Positions 33,101 to 41,307 of a DNA stretch of 64,000 nt are shown here, piece after piece. The notes beneath the pieces are model-generated. The model was not told the origin of the DNA and did not search any database. It was given only the letters and a program-made list of their open reading frames with translations. Numbering within the stretch: the first letter of the stretch is position 1; each line of letters starts with the position of its first letter. The translations under genes and the position numbers were made by a program. The stretch spans positions 1 to 64,000 of the forward strand of contig JARKNV010000073.1 of NCBI GenBank assembly GCA_029976065.1, in the 5' to 3' direction. The stretch comes from Selenomonadales bacterium (GTDB lineage Bacteria > Bacillota > Negativicutes > Sporomusales > UBA7701).

Positions 33101-33977
33101 CCAGCAGCCCCTGGCGCTTCGCCTCCTTCATCGCGATCGTCGCGATATCCATCAGGCACAGCGGCTTCCCGGCGTCGCCGTAAATCGCCGCGCGGGCCGC
33201 CAGGTACTCGTCGTAGGCGGCCTTCACCGGCGCGGCGAAGCGCCCGTCCGCGATCTCGGCCCGTTCGATGGCCGTCATGAACGTCGTGTGGCGGCAGTGA
33301 TCCGACCAGTAAGTATCGAGCACCCGCACCTCGGTAAGCGTCGGGTCGCGCTTTTCCGTATCGCGGAAATACCCCTGGCAGAACGCCAGATCCTCGGCGC
33401 TCATCGCCAGCCCCAGCTCCTCCCTCAGCGCCGCCAGGGCGGCGGTATCTTTGGCGACGAAGCCGGTAAGCACCGGCACGTCGGGCGGCGTCTCCGCCCG
33501 CATATCAAGCGTCTCCGGCTTTAAAAGCGACGCCTCGCGCGCCTCCACCGGGTTGATGCAGTACGCCTTGATGCGGGCGAAATCGTCGTCGCTCACCGTC
33601 CCCTTGAGGACGATAACCTTGGCGGTCGCCACCGCCGGCCGCTCCTTCTGGGTCAGCAACTGCACGCACTGCGCCGCCGAATCGGCCCGCTGGTCGTACT
33701 GGCCCGGCAGGTACTCCATCGCGAACATCCGGTCGGCGCGCTCCGCCGGAAACTGCTCGTCATACACGTAATCAGCGTTCGGCTCGGCGAAAATCGTCTT
33801 CTTCGAGCGTTCGTACTCCTCGCCGGAAAGGCCGGCCACGTCGTAGCGGTTGATGACCCGCACGGCCGTCAAGCCGCCGATGCCCAGGTTGTGCCTGAAT
33901 TCGTTCAGAAGGCTCCGGGCCTCGGTGTCGAACCCCGGCCGCTTCTCGACATATACGCGTTTAACCTGCTCCGCCAT
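30195..33977 (-). CDS. purL: Single-chain phosphoribosylformylglycinamidine synthase
   Basis: 1260 aa from the ATG at 33977 (GGGAG upstream). This is the long form that joins the synthase and glutaminase in one chain. An N-terminal PurS-like region and a linker with DTYWSDHCRHTTF are followed by two AIR-synthase-like halves. A C-terminal class I amidotransferase starts at about RPRVLIPVFPGTNCE, with catalytic Cys in LGICNGFQA. It converts FGAR, glutamine and ATP to FGAM in purine synthesis. The remaining pur genes are not here, and a palindromic repeat sits on each side. Confidence 0.97.
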   Translation of the reverse strand: MAEQVKRVYVEKRPGFDTEARSLLNEFRHNLGIGGLTAVRVINRYDVAGLSGEEYERSKKTIFAEPNADYVYDEQFPAERADRMFAMEYLPGQYDQRADSAAQCVQLLTQKERPAVATAKVIVLKGTVSDDDFARIKAYCINPVEAREASLLKPETLDMRAETPPDVPVLTGFVAKDTAALAALREELGLAMSAEDLAFCQGYFRDTEKRDPTLTEVRVLDTYWSDHCRHTTFMTAIERAEIADGRFAAPVKAAYDEYLAARAAIYGDAGKPLCLMDIATIAMKEAKRQGLLDDLEESAEINAASIVVPVDIDGRTEEWLVMFKNETHNHPTEIEPFGGAATCLGGAIRDPLSGRSYVYFALRVTGSGDPRTPIADTLPGKLPQRKITIAAATGYSSYGNQIGLATGQVAEVYDEGFVAKRLEIGAVIGAAPRANVVRKEPEPGDVVLLVGGRTGRDGCGGATGSSKEHTEESLASCGAEVQKGNPPTERKIQRLFRHPAVSRMIKRCNDFGAGGVSVAIGELTDGLAIDLDAVPKKYEGLDGTELAISESQERMAVVVAAGDQAAFEEYACAENVEVTAVATVTGDRRLVMRWRGQAVVDISRDFLATSGVRQTTSVSVAAPAPEKNFFAATPAAVRGKTDLKEAWLANLADLNVASQKGLVERFDSSIGAATVVMPFGGARQSTPAEGAVAKLPVLEGETTTGTIMTYGYNPLIGKWSPFHGAVYAVVEAVARLVALGGDWRKARLTLQEYFEKLGRDPVRWGKPFSALLGAYRAQKELGVPAIGGKDSMSGTFMDMDVPPTLVAFALCPADVSLAVSQEFKAAGSKVVLIPAPRGEDELPDFAVLKSNFAKIHELIADGLVLASHTVRAGGVAAAVSKMAFGNHIGFAFAADIDKNALFAPDYGSVILELPDYADLEETLAGVAWRELGRTQAVPVIGVAGTEIALDEAFAAWEKPLEDIFPTRTQECRATEPPTASYGRRSGVRPAASVARPRVLIPVFPGTNCEYDSARAFAKAGAAVETLVFRNLTAADIEESVAALVREIGRSQIIMLPGGFSAGDEPDGSAKFIATVFRNPRVREATTAFLERRDGLMLGICNGFQALIKLGLLPYGRIVDELGEADPTLTFNEIGRHVACLVRTRVASVLSPWLAAAAVGDVHTVAVSHGEGRFVAPPAVVDQLIAGGQIATQYVDLTGRPSNDIRFNPNGSLAAVEGITSPDGRIFGKMAHSERTGPYVAVNVPGDKEQGIFVSGVKYFR

Positions 33978-34077
33978 GCTGTCCGCTCCCTCGTCAAACA
34001 TATTACTTAAAGTATTGCAAGTTAATTATTATATTGTACCAAATAACGCCGTTACGGTCAAAACCAACATCCTACTC

Positions 34078-34197
34078 GGCCGTTGATAAGCCCCCATCTG
34101 CGGCGTTGCTCCTCAGAGCGCTTGCTTGCGTACATTCGAGTACGCGGCGCGGCGCGCTCTTCCGGTGCGCCTTGCATCTGGAGGCTTCTGAACGGCC
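34078..34197. repeat. Palindromic repeat A, copy 3
   Basis: Ends GGCCGTTGATAAGC and GCTTCTGAACGGCC are inverted repeats, with the shared core GGCGTTGCTCCTCAGAGCG. Its last base is the first base of the PHP gene's stop codon on the minus strand, so it caps that gene. Confidence 0.88.
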
Positions 34198-34826
34198 TAT
34201 AACTTTACACCGAATAAACGAAGGAATTCTTCCTCGCCCATCTCCGTCCGCGCCTCCCACTGCTCCCTCGCCGGCTCGTCCGGCCAGTGGCTGTCGCTGC
34301 CGCACAGCCGCAGCCCCCGGTAGCCGTCGGCGTCCAGCACGGCCGTGAAATCGGCCGCCCCCCGGCGGGCCTGCGCGCCGTTGCGGTACTCCACCCCGTC
34401 CACCACCGCCTTCAGGCTGTGGTACGCCGCCGGGCCGTACGCCATCGGGTGGGCCAGCACCGCCAGCGCCCCCTGGGCGTGAATGCGGGCGGCGAGGTCG
34501 GCGGCCGGCGTGTAGGGCGTGTAAACAAGCGGCTCCTTCAGGCCCAGCGCCAGGATATGGACCCACTCCCCGCGGTGGTAAAGCTCGCACTCGCAGCCGG
34601 CGATCACGGTTATCGGCAGCCCCAGGCGCCGCGCCTCGTCCGCCGCCCACAGGCCGGAAAGCGCCAGATCGTGGTCGGTGACCGCGATCGCGTCCAGGCC
34701 CCGTTCCACTCCCTGGGCGAGCAGGCCGCGGATGTCGGCCTTGTCCCGCTCCGTCAGCGCCGCGGGCTGCAGGCCGTCGTAATAGTAACGGTGATTGAGG
34801 GGATGGGTGTGAAAATCAATGAACAT
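34197..34826 (-). CDS. PHP-domain metal phosphoesterase
   Basis: 209 aa from the ATG at 34826 (GGGGAGG eleven bases upstream). Metal-binding motifs of the PHP fold are present: FIDFHTHPLN at the start, AIAVTDHDL, CELYHRGEWVH, LAHPMAYG and the C-terminal CGSDSHW. PHP proteins hydrolyse phosphoesters such as histidinol phosphate, nucleotides or 3',5'-bisphosphates. It is the shorter of two PHP genes in the window and not the HisJ type. It lies in a one-gene unit whose stop codon touches a repeat A copy. Substrate unknown. Confidence 0.82.
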   Translation of the reverse strand: MFIDFHTHPLNHRYYYDGLQPAALTERDKADIRGLLAQGVERGLDAIAVTDHDLALSGLWAADEARRLGLPITVIAGCECELYHRGEWVHILALGLKEPLVYTPYTPAADLAARIHAQGALAVLAHPMAYGPAAYHSLKAVVDGVEYRNGAQARRGAADFTAVLDADGYRGLRLCGSDSHWPDEPAREQWEARTEMGEEEFLRLFGVKL

Positions 34827-34897
34827 AGAACAAATAACCTCCCCTGTCACCTTTTGCCCCGCAGCCGGCGAAATCCTCCTTGCCGGCGTTATTAGAC

Positions 34898-34931
34898 CAA
34901 AAAACCTCCGGACGCCCTTGCGTCCGGAGGT
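34898..34931 (-). terminator. Terminator of the GlcD-like gene
   Basis: A 12-bp perfect stem (ACCTCCGGACGC) with a 4-nt loop and six T residues on the minus strand. Confidence 0.95.
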
Positions 34932-34964
34932 CCCACAACTCGTCGCCGGCCGGGAAACCGGCCC

Positions 34965-36383
34965 CTACGCCCGCGGCGCCGGCTCCAGCGCGAAAATCTT
35001 GCCGGGGTTCAAAATCAGGTTGGGGTCCCAGGCCAGCTTCACCGCCTTCATCAGGCCGAGCTCGACCGGATCGGTGTACTCCTCCATCAGATGGCGGCGC
35101 TTGTAGCCGATGCCGTGCTCGCCCGACAGCTTGCCGCCGAGCGAATAAACATACCCGTAAATATCGTGGTGGATTTCATCCAGCTTCTCGCACCAAAACT
35201 CGTCGGGTATGCTCCCCTGCAGGATGGACAGGTGAATGTTGCCGTCACCGGCGTGGCTGACCGTGCGGGCCACCGCGCTGTGCCGCTTGCAGATGGCGTC
35301 CAGCTCGCGGATGACCTGGGGCATCAGATCGACCGGCACCACGATATCCTCGTTGCTATGGGTCAGCGTCTCGTGGCGCACCGCCTCGGCGAACGACTTG
35401 CGCGCCTTCCAGATCTTCTGCGAATCAGGCACGAGCACGGCCACCGCCCCGTTCGCCATCCCCACCTCGTCGGCCGCCGCCGCCTTGTCCTCCAGCTCCT
35501 CCTCGTCGTCGGCCTCCACCTGGAGAATGAGATAATTACCCTTCTCGTCGTGAGGCAGCTTCTCGCGGGTAAACGCCTCGACGCTCCTGATCGCGTCGTT
35601 ATCCATAAACTCCACGCACGTCGGCGTGACCCCCGCCTTGACCAGCTTGGGGATAACGCCGATCGCCAGCTCGATATCGGGGAAAACCAGCAGCAGATCC
35701 ATCACATGGCGGGGCTGCGGCAGCAGCTTGAGCGTCGCCTTGGTGATGATGCCCAGCGTGCCTTCCGCCCCCATCACCAGTTGCTCCAGCGGATAGCCGG
35801 TGCTGCTCTTCTTCAGCCGCCCGCCCAGCGTCGTGATCTCCCCGGTGGGCGTCACCACCTCGATCGCGTACACCTGGTCGCGGGTCGTCCCGTACTTGAC
35901 CGCCTTGTTGCCGCCGGCGTTCGTAGCCACGTTGCCGCCGATGAAGCAGCTGTCGCCGCTGCACGGATCGCCGGCATAGAACAGCCCCGCCTCGCCCGCC
36001 GCCTTCTGCACATCCTCGGTGCGGACGCCGGCCTCCACCTCCATAAACATCGCCTCGGCATCCAGCTTGATAATCTTATCCATCCTCTCCAGCGCCACCA
36101 CCACACCGCCGTACACCGGCACCGCGCCGCAGGCCAGGCCCGTGCCGGCGCCGCGCGGCACCACCGGGATCAGCTCCCGGTTGGCCAGCCTGACCACCGC
36201 CGCCACCTGTTCGGCCGTCTCCGGATACACCACCGCCTCGGGCAGGCGGTGGTAGCGGGCCTCGGTCACCTCGTCATGACTGTAGGGCTGGAGCTTGTCG
36301 GGGTCGACGACGACCCCCTTATCGCCGACAATCTTCTTCAGTTCGCCGATAATTTCCTCGGTAACGGGCTTATAACCGGGCAT
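34965..36383 (-). CDS. GlcD-type FAD-linked 2-hydroxyacid oxidoreductase
   Basis: 472 aa from the ATG at 36383 (AGGAGG upstream). The N-terminal PCMH-type FAD domain contains VVPRGAGTGLACGAVP and DPCSGDSCFIGGNVATNAGG; the C-terminal cap ends SGEHGIGYKRRH. Members oxidise glycolate or D-lactate and pass electrons to quinone or to an electron transfer flavoprotein. No GlcE, GlcF or Etf gene is adjacent, so it may act with a partner elsewhere. D-lactate dehydrogenase is the likeliest role in a fermentative Firmicute. Confidence 0.9.
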   Translation of the reverse strand: MPGYKPVTEEIIGELKKIVGDKGVVVDPDKLQPYSHDEVTEARYHRLPEAVVYPETAEQVAAVVRLANRELIPVVPRGAGTGLACGAVPVYGGVVVALERMDKIIKLDAEAMFMEVEAGVRTEDVQKAAGEAGLFYAGDPCSGDSCFIGGNVATNAGGNKAVKYGTTRDQVYAIEVVTPTGEITTLGGRLKKSSTGYPLEQLVMGAEGTLGIITKATLKLLPQPRHVMDLLLVFPDIELAIGVIPKLVKAGVTPTCVEFMDNDAIRSVEAFTREKLPHDEKGNYLILQVEADDEEELEDKAAAADEVGMANGAVAVLVPDSQKIWKARKSFAEAVRHETLTHSNEDIVVPVDLMPQVIRELDAICKRHSAVARTVSHAGDGNIHLSILQGSIPDEFWCEKLDEIHHDIYGYVYSLGGKLSGEHGIGYKRRHLMEEYTDPVELGLMKAVKLAWDPNLILNPGKIFALEPAPRA

Positions 36384-36411
36384 AGCGCGCCCCCTCCTGC
36401 TTATAATGCGG

Positions 36412-36440
36412 ACAGAGACCCGGCGCCGCCGGGCCTCTGT
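36412..36440. terminator. GC hairpin between the ThiF-like and GlcD-like genes
   Basis: ACAGAG-A-CCCGGCG paired with CGCCGGG-C-CTCTGT with one mismatch. No T run on the minus strand, so termination is uncertain. Confidence 0.45.
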
Positions 36441-36489
36441 CTTATAATAAGCAAATCGGGCCGTTCTATGCATGGACGGCCGGTCGGTC

Positions 36490-37281
36490 TCAGACCGTGT
36501 AAACCTCGAAAACCCGGCTGAGGATATCGACATACGTAACCCGCGGCGCCACGACGATCTCCTCGCGGGGCCTGAGGCCGGTAACGATCAGGGCGACCTC
36601 GGTGGCCACCAGCCCGCCGTTCAGCGCCGCGGCCCCGGCGCACGTCGTCAGATAGCCGCGCTCCTTGGCGAGGAAGCTCCGCACGATGTGGGCATAACGC
36701 TCCTCTCCCAGGACGCGGTCCATCGGCAGCCGGTAAGCCGGCCACTCGGCCGGGTCGGCCGGCGCCTGGTAAAACTCCTCCAGCAGCATCCCCCCGGGCG
36801 CGAAAATCATCATCAGCGCCCCGAACCCCGGGATCGGCGCCGTCACATTCAGCAACCCGAGGCTGCGGGCGACGCGGGCGAACCTCGCCTTATAATCGAA
36901 GCCGGCGTAATCGATCGCGTCGATCGCCAGCGTGCAGCCGGCCATGCGGGCGGCCAGCGCCGCGTCGTCCTGCGGCGCGTACTCCAGCGCCTCCACCTCA
37001 AGGAAAGGATTGATATCCCGGAGCAGCCGGGCGGTGGCCGCCGCCTTGTTCTCGCCGAGGGTGCTGGCCATCGCGCCGAACTGGCGGTTCATATCCGGCG
37101 CGTCGAAAACCCCCGGGTCCATAACCACCATCTTCCCCACCCCGAAACGGGCCAGCGTCGCCGCCTCATTGCCGCCCACGCCGCCCACGCCGGCCACGAA
37201 AATCTTGGCGTCCCGCAGCCTTTGCTGCTGCTCGCCGGTAAACAGGCCGATATTGCGCTGATACGCCTGCCAGTAATCCAT
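36490..37281 (-). CDS. ThiF/HesA/MoeB-like E1 adenylyltransferase
   Basis: 263 aa. The Rossmann nucleotide loop VAGVGGVGGNE (29-39) and the MDPGVFDAPDMNRQFG segment (54-69) mark an E1-like enzyme that adenylates the C-terminus of a ubiquitin-like sulfur carrier or a carboxylate. The zinc-binding CxxC pairs of ThiF and MoeB are not visible, and no ThiS or MoaD partner is adjacent. A Cys in LTTCAGAAALNGG could be the thiolate. It is divergent from the sporulation-type kinase. Substrate open; TcdA-like dehydration of modified tRNA is less likely given the missing tail. Confidence 0.8.
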   Translation of the reverse strand: MDYWQAYQRNIGLFTGEQQQRLRDAKIFVAGVGGVGGNEAATLARFGVGKMVVMDPGVFDAPDMNRQFGAMASTLGENKAAATARLLRDINPFLEVEALEYAPQDDAALAARMAGCTLAIDAIDYAGFDYKARFARVARSLGLLNVTAPIPGFGALMMIFAPGGMLLEEFYQAPADPAEWPAYRLPMDRVLGEERYAHIVRSFLAKERGYLTTCAGAAALNGGLVATEVALIVTGLRPREEIVVAPRVTYVDILSRVFEVYTV

Positions 37282-37479
37282 TCCCGCCCTCCTCCGCCTT
37301 CCCGGCCATCCCGCCGGTATCTTCTCCTATCGTTATTTTGGCGCGCTGCGCCGCAAACCCTGCTTGCGGGAGACAAATATTGCAGATAATGTAATTGAAG
37401 GCGAAATATGGCAGGAATTTGTCGCATTATGTTTAATTCTTTAATTTACGGGCAGATGTCCTCCAAGAAGGCGGTAGAC

Positions 37480-39129
37480 ATGAGCACCTTGGAATTTTCC
37501 ATTGTTGCGGCGGCCGGGATCAAGACCCTTGTCTTCCTGATATATCTTTTCCTTTTCTGGCGATACCGGGAAAGATTCCTCGGCTGTTGGACGCTGGCCT
37601 GGCTTCTTATTGCCCTCAAAACGAGCACCGACCCGTTCGTCATAAACCTGGGGCAACTGCCGCCCGTCTTCTTCCTCGTGCACGCCGTCACGCTCGTCGG
37701 CGTCCTCTTCATCGCCTGGGGCACGTGGGAATTCGTCGGCCGCAGGCTGCCGGCGGGGTGGCTGTACGCCGCCATCTTCGTAACCGCCCTGACCTACATT
37801 GCCTTCTTTTCCGGCCTGTCGGTCACCCTCGTCCTCCTGCCCACCATCTTCCTGATCGGCCTGATCTATATCCACACCGGCGCCGTCCTGCTGCGGCGGG
37901 TAACCGGCGTCGGCCTCGGGCAGAAAATAACCGCCTTGGCCTTCATCGCCTGCGGTCTCCACCAGTTCGACTTCCCGTTTTTCCGCACCGGCGACATGGC
38001 GCCCTGGGGCTACCTGCTCGACGCCTTCCTGCGACTGATAATGGGAACCGGCTTCCTGCTCGCCTATTTCGAAAAAACCCGCGAAGACCTCGAAAGGCAG
38101 GAATCGCGCTTCCGCCTCCTCGCGGAAAACGCCAAAGACATCATCTACCGTTTCCGGCTGAGGCCTTCGGTCCAATGCGAATACATCAGCCCGGCCGTCG
38201 AAGAAATCACCGGCTACAAACCGGAGGAATACTACGCCAACTCCAGGCTCCTGCTAAAGATCGTCCACCCCGAAGACAAGCTGTCGCTGCCCAGATTCGA
38301 CAAACTGCAGGCGCCCACGGAAATGCCCCTGGCCTTCCGCCTCATCCGCAAAGACCAGAGCCACATCTGGGTCGAGCAGCACGTCGTCCCCATCTTCGAC
38401 AAAAACGGCGTATTGGTGGCCATCGAAGGCATCATCCGCGACGCCACCGCCCGCAAGGAGCTGGAGCAGGAGCTCTTCCGCCTCGACCGGCTCAACATCG
38501 TCGGCCAAATGGCCGCCAACATCGGCCACGAAATCCGCAACCCCCTCACCACCGTGCGCGGCTACCTCCAGGTAATGTCCCGCAAGCAGGAGCTCGAACC
38601 GTACGGCGACAACTTCCGCCTCCTCCTCGACGAACTCGACCGCGCCAACGCCCTCATCACCGAATACCTCTCCCTCAGCAAAAACCGGCTCACCGACCAG
38701 CAGCCCCGCAACCTCAACGCCATCATCGAATCCCTCTTTCCCCTCATCCTCGCGGACGCCGCCAGCACCAACCACATCGTCCGCCTCGAGCTCAGCGACG
38801 TCCCCGACCTGCCGCTGGACGAAAAAGAAATTCGCCAGCTGCTGCTCAATTTCGCCCGCAACGGCCTCGAAGCCATGGAACCCGGCAAAACGCTGACGAT
38901 AAAAACCTCGGCCGACGAGCACGCCGTCATCCTCGCCGTGCGCAACGAAGGAGCCGAAATCCCGCCCGAAGTCATAGAAAAACTCGGCATCCCCTTCTTC
39001 ACCACCAAGGAAAACGGCACCGGCCTCGGCCTGGCCATCTGCTACAGCATCGCCAACCGTCACCGGGCCAAAATCCACATCGACACCGGCCCGCACGACA
39101 CGACCTTCTCCGTCGTCTTCCGGCGCTGA
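37480..39129 (+). CDS. Sporulation-type membrane PAS histidine kinase
   Basis: 549 aa from the ATG at 37480. Six or so helices (to about residue 196) are followed by a PAS domain (about 208-325, with ISPAVEEITGYKPEEYYA and EGIIRDATARKELE), HisKA with phosphorylated H350 in NIGHEIRNPLTTVRGYLQ, and HATPase_c ending NGTGLGLAICYSI. The H-box and following GYLQVMSRK are like KinA-KinE, which feed Spo0F. With spo0F in the same window, it is a good candidate input kinase. No regulator follows it, as for orphan sporulation kinases. A terminator lies after the stop. Confidence 0.88.
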   Translation: MSTLEFSIVAAAGIKTLVFLIYLFLFWRYRERFLGCWTLAWLLIALKTSTDPFVINLGQLPPVFFLVHAVTLVGVLFIAWGTWEFVGRRLPAGWLYAAIFVTALTYIAFFSGLSVTLVLLPTIFLIGLIYIHTGAVLLRRVTGVGLGQKITALAFIACGLHQFDFPFFRTGDMAPWGYLLDAFLRLIMGTGFLLAYFEKTREDLERQESRFRLLAENAKDIIYRFRLRPSVQCEYISPAVEEITGYKPEEYYANSRLLLKIVHPEDKLSLPRFDKLQAPTEMPLAFRLIRKDQSHIWVEQHVVPIFDKNGVLVAIEGIIRDATARKELEQELFRLDRLNIVGQMAANIGHEIRNPLTTVRGYLQVMSRKQELEPYGDNFRLLLDELDRANALITEYLSLSKNRLTDQQPRNLNAIIESLFPLILADAASTNHIVRLELSDVPDLPLDEKEIRQLLLNFARNGLEAMEPGKTLTIKTSADEHAVILAVRNEGAEIPPEVIEKLGIPFFTTKENGTGLGLAICYSIANRHRAKIHIDTGPHDTTFSVVFRR

Positions 39130-39211
39130 TCCTGCGCCGCCATATTTCGACGACAACCGCCAAACAACTGGCCCGTCCCGGTGGCCGGCTATCGTGAATA
39201 TTGCCGAAAAC

Positions 39212-39241
39212 AGGAGCCCGCAGGGGCTCCTCTCTCTTTTT
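39212..39241 (+). terminator. Terminator of the PAS kinase
   Basis: AGGAGCCC/GGGCTCCT, 4-nt loop, then TCTCTTTTT. Confidence 0.85.
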
Positions 39242-39277
39242 GCCATATTGTCGAATTTTATCCAATAAACCAATATT

Positions 39278-39306
39278 TTGACAATACATGCAATTTAAAG
39301 TAAAAT
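39278..39306 (+). promoter_or_regulatory. Consensus sigma-A promoter
   Basis: TTGACA (39278-39283), a 17-bp spacer and TAAAAT (39301-39306). It drives the acyltransferase/cNMP fusion gene, leaving a leader of about 65 nt. Confidence 0.88.
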
Positions 39307-39379
39307 AATCATATATTAATGAAAATTATGTCGCAGCATGGTATCCGGAGACTTTGAACGGCAAAGGGGCGTGGCACCT

Positions 39380-40555
39380 ATGGGTCAACCGCAGGCGCGG
39401 CCTGAATCGCCTCCCTCCGGCGGCCTTCCCCGCAGGGAGGACCTGTTAACCGTCGAAATGGCGGCAACCCGGAAAGAAAAGGAAAAAGTCTACCGCTTCC
39501 GCTACCAAATCTATGTTGAAGAAATGAGGAAGGTCCTCACCGTCGTCGACCACAGGCGCCGCCTCCTTCGCGACGATATGGACGACTGGGGCGACCTGTT
39601 TGTCGTCCGGGCCGGCGAGGAAATCATCGGCACCGTGCGCCTCCATATAGGCACGGTGGCCGCCTTCCCCGGCGACATCAGCGACGCCTTTGTCATGGAC
39701 AGGTTCGGCGAATACCCCGCCGGCGGCCAGCCCGGGGAAATGTCCTTCGTATCCAAGGCGATGGTCGACCCCCGCTATCGCGGCTCGCAGGCCTTCTACC
39801 TGCTCAACGCCGCCTACTACGACGCCCTCCGCCGCCGCAACGTCCAGTTCCACTTCTGCGGCGGCGCCACCCACATGGTGGCGATGTACGAACAGCTCGG
39901 CTACCGCCGCTTCAAGAGCAACTTCCCCGTCCCCGACTACGGCTACATGGTTCCCATGGTCATGCTTACCGAAGACATCGAACACTTCAGGCGGGTGCGG
40001 TCGCCGCTGTGGCGCAACGCCCGCCGGCTGGACAACTCCCCGGCGGCGTCCGCCTGGTTCGCCGCCCGCTTCCCCGAAGCTGCCCGCTACATCAACAGAC
40101 AACTCCTCTCCAAGGAAGACATCCTGCAGATGCTCGGCGACAAGCTCGGCCGGCCGCTGCACAAGGCGGTCCACCTCTTCCGCGGCCTGAACGAAGCCGA
40201 AGCGCTGCTCTGCGCCGACGCCGCCCATATCGTCCTCTGCGAAGCCGGCGACGCCGTCGTCAACCCCACCGACATCTGCAACGAAATATTCGTCATCATG
40301 TCCGGGGTGGTATCCGTCCGCCGGCAGCTGCCCGACCGTCGCTCCTCGGTGGCGATCCTCCGCCCCGGCCAGGTCTACGGCGACAAAGCCTACCTCGCTC
40401 ACGGGCGGCAAAACACCACCGTCGTCGCCCAGACCGACACCGAACTGCTCGTCCTGCCGCGCCACGCCCTCGAACGCCTGGAAACGCAGCACCCCGCCGT
40501 CGCCGCCAAACTGCTCTACAACATCGGCGCCCGGACGACCCGCAAATACGCCTGA
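39380..40555 (+). CDS. Acyltransferase fused to a cNMP-binding-like domain
   Basis: 391 aa from the ATG at 39380 (AAAGGGG nine bases upstream); an earlier ATG lacks a ribosome site. Residues about 25-200 look like the GNAT subgroup of N-acyl amino acid or autoinducer-like synthases: KVYRFRYQIYVEEMRK, GTVRLHIG and a FCGGATHMVAMYEQLGYR segment. The C-terminal part (about 275-391) has a cNMP-binding barrel fold (NEIFVIMSGVVSVRRQ, LRPGQVYGDKAYL). The Arg that usually grips the cyclic phosphate is not in its place. A strong sigma-A promoter precedes it and a terminator follows. The pairing suggests allosteric control of acylation. Confidence 0.72.
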   Translation: MGQPQARPESPPSGGLPRREDLLTVEMAATRKEKEKVYRFRYQIYVEEMRKVLTVVDHRRRLLRDDMDDWGDLFVVRAGEEIIGTVRLHIGTVAAFPGDISDAFVMDRFGEYPAGGQPGEMSFVSKAMVDPRYRGSQAFYLLNAAYYDALRRRNVQFHFCGGATHMVAMYEQLGYRRFKSNFPVPDYGYMVPMVMLTEDIEHFRRVRSPLWRNARRLDNSPAASAWFAARFPEAARYINRQLLSKEDILQMLGDKLGRPLHKAVHLFRGLNEAEALLCADAAHIVLCEAGDAVVNPTDICNEIFVIMSGVVSVRRQLPDRRSSVAILRPGQVYGDKAYLAHGRQNTTVVAQTDTELLVLPRHALERLETQHPAVAAKLLYNIGARTTRKYA

Positions 40556-40565
40556 TAAAAACGCA

Positions 40566-40601
40566 AAGGCTCGCAGCCGTAACTGCGAGCCTTCCTTTTT
40601 T
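40566..40601. terminator. Bidirectional terminator
   Basis: An 11-bp stem (AAGGCTCGCAG) with a 6-nt loop, A-rich on the left and TTTTTT on the right, between convergent genes. Confidence 0.92.
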
Positions 40602-41169
40602 ACGCCAGCCAGATGATATCCTGATGCTTCCGCGGCGGCACCGGCGGCGTCTGGTCGGGCCAGCCCACCGGCGTCAGCGCCAGCAGCCGCCAGCCCTCCC
40701 GGTGATCGAGGAACGCGAGCAGCTCGTCCTCCACCCACAGCGGCCCCGTCATCCAGCACGTCCCCAGGCCCGCCTCGTGGGCGAGCAGCAGGAAATTGTA
40801 AAACGCCGCCGTAGCGGACTGATAGCTGCTGTCCATATACCCTTCCGTCTCCGGCACCTTCGCCAGCGCCACCACCACCGCCGGCGCGCCGCCGAAATCC
40901 TTGAAATACCCGTGGACGAGCGTGCGCATGCTCTCCTTGAACAGCGCCTTCAGCCGCGTATCCAGCTGCGCGATGCAGCGGCCGGCGATCGCCACCAGCT
41001 CGTCCTTCTTCGCCCCCGTCACCACGAAAAACCGCCACGGCTGCGTATTCATCCCCGACGGCGCCCACAGCGCCTCGCCGAGCAGCCCCGCCAGCAGCTC
41101 CCGCGGCACGGGGTCGGGCTTGAAGCGACGGATGCTGCGCCGCTCTTTCATCGCCTTCACCAATTCCAT
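40600..41169 (-). CDS. Nitroreductase-family flavoenzyme
   Basis: 189 aa from the ATG at 41169 (AGGGAGGTG upstream). MKERRSIRRFKPDPVP is the usual N-terminal FMN-binding Arg cluster, followed by WAPSGMNTQPWRFFVV and the C-terminal LGTCWMTG and LALTPVGWP. Members use FMN and NAD(P)H to reduce nitroaromatics, quinones or enones as cytoplasmic dimers. It is a single-gene unit converging with the acyltransferase fusion. Physiological substrate cannot be told from sequence. Confidence 0.92.
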   Translation of the reverse strand: MELVKAMKERRSIRRFKPDPVPRELLAGLLGEALWAPSGMNTQPWRFFVVTGAKKDELVAIAGRCIAQLDTRLKALFKESMRTLVHGYFKDFGGAPAVVVALAKVPETEGYMDSSYQSATAAFYNFLLLAHEAGLGTCWMTGPLWVEDELLAFLDHREGWRLLALTPVGWPDQTPPVPPRKHQDIIWLA

Positions 41170-41307
41170 ACAGACACCTCCCTTTGCCCTTTCCACTTCT
41201 CCGGCGGCGGCTCCCTTTCCTCCCGCCGCCGGTCGTCGCGAGGCCGGAAAAATCATATATTGTAGCAAACGCCCTTACCGGCAACAATAACTGCAGGAGG
41301 AATGCCC

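Noticed and set aside
30069-33524. Long open frame on the + strand opposite purL
   Set aside because: Repetitive Arg/His/Pro-rich product, no start site, and it lies exactly over the well-conserved purL.
34002-34077. Purine riboswitch before purL
   Set aside because: Only about 75 AT-rich bases before the repeat and no conserved riboswitch core visible.
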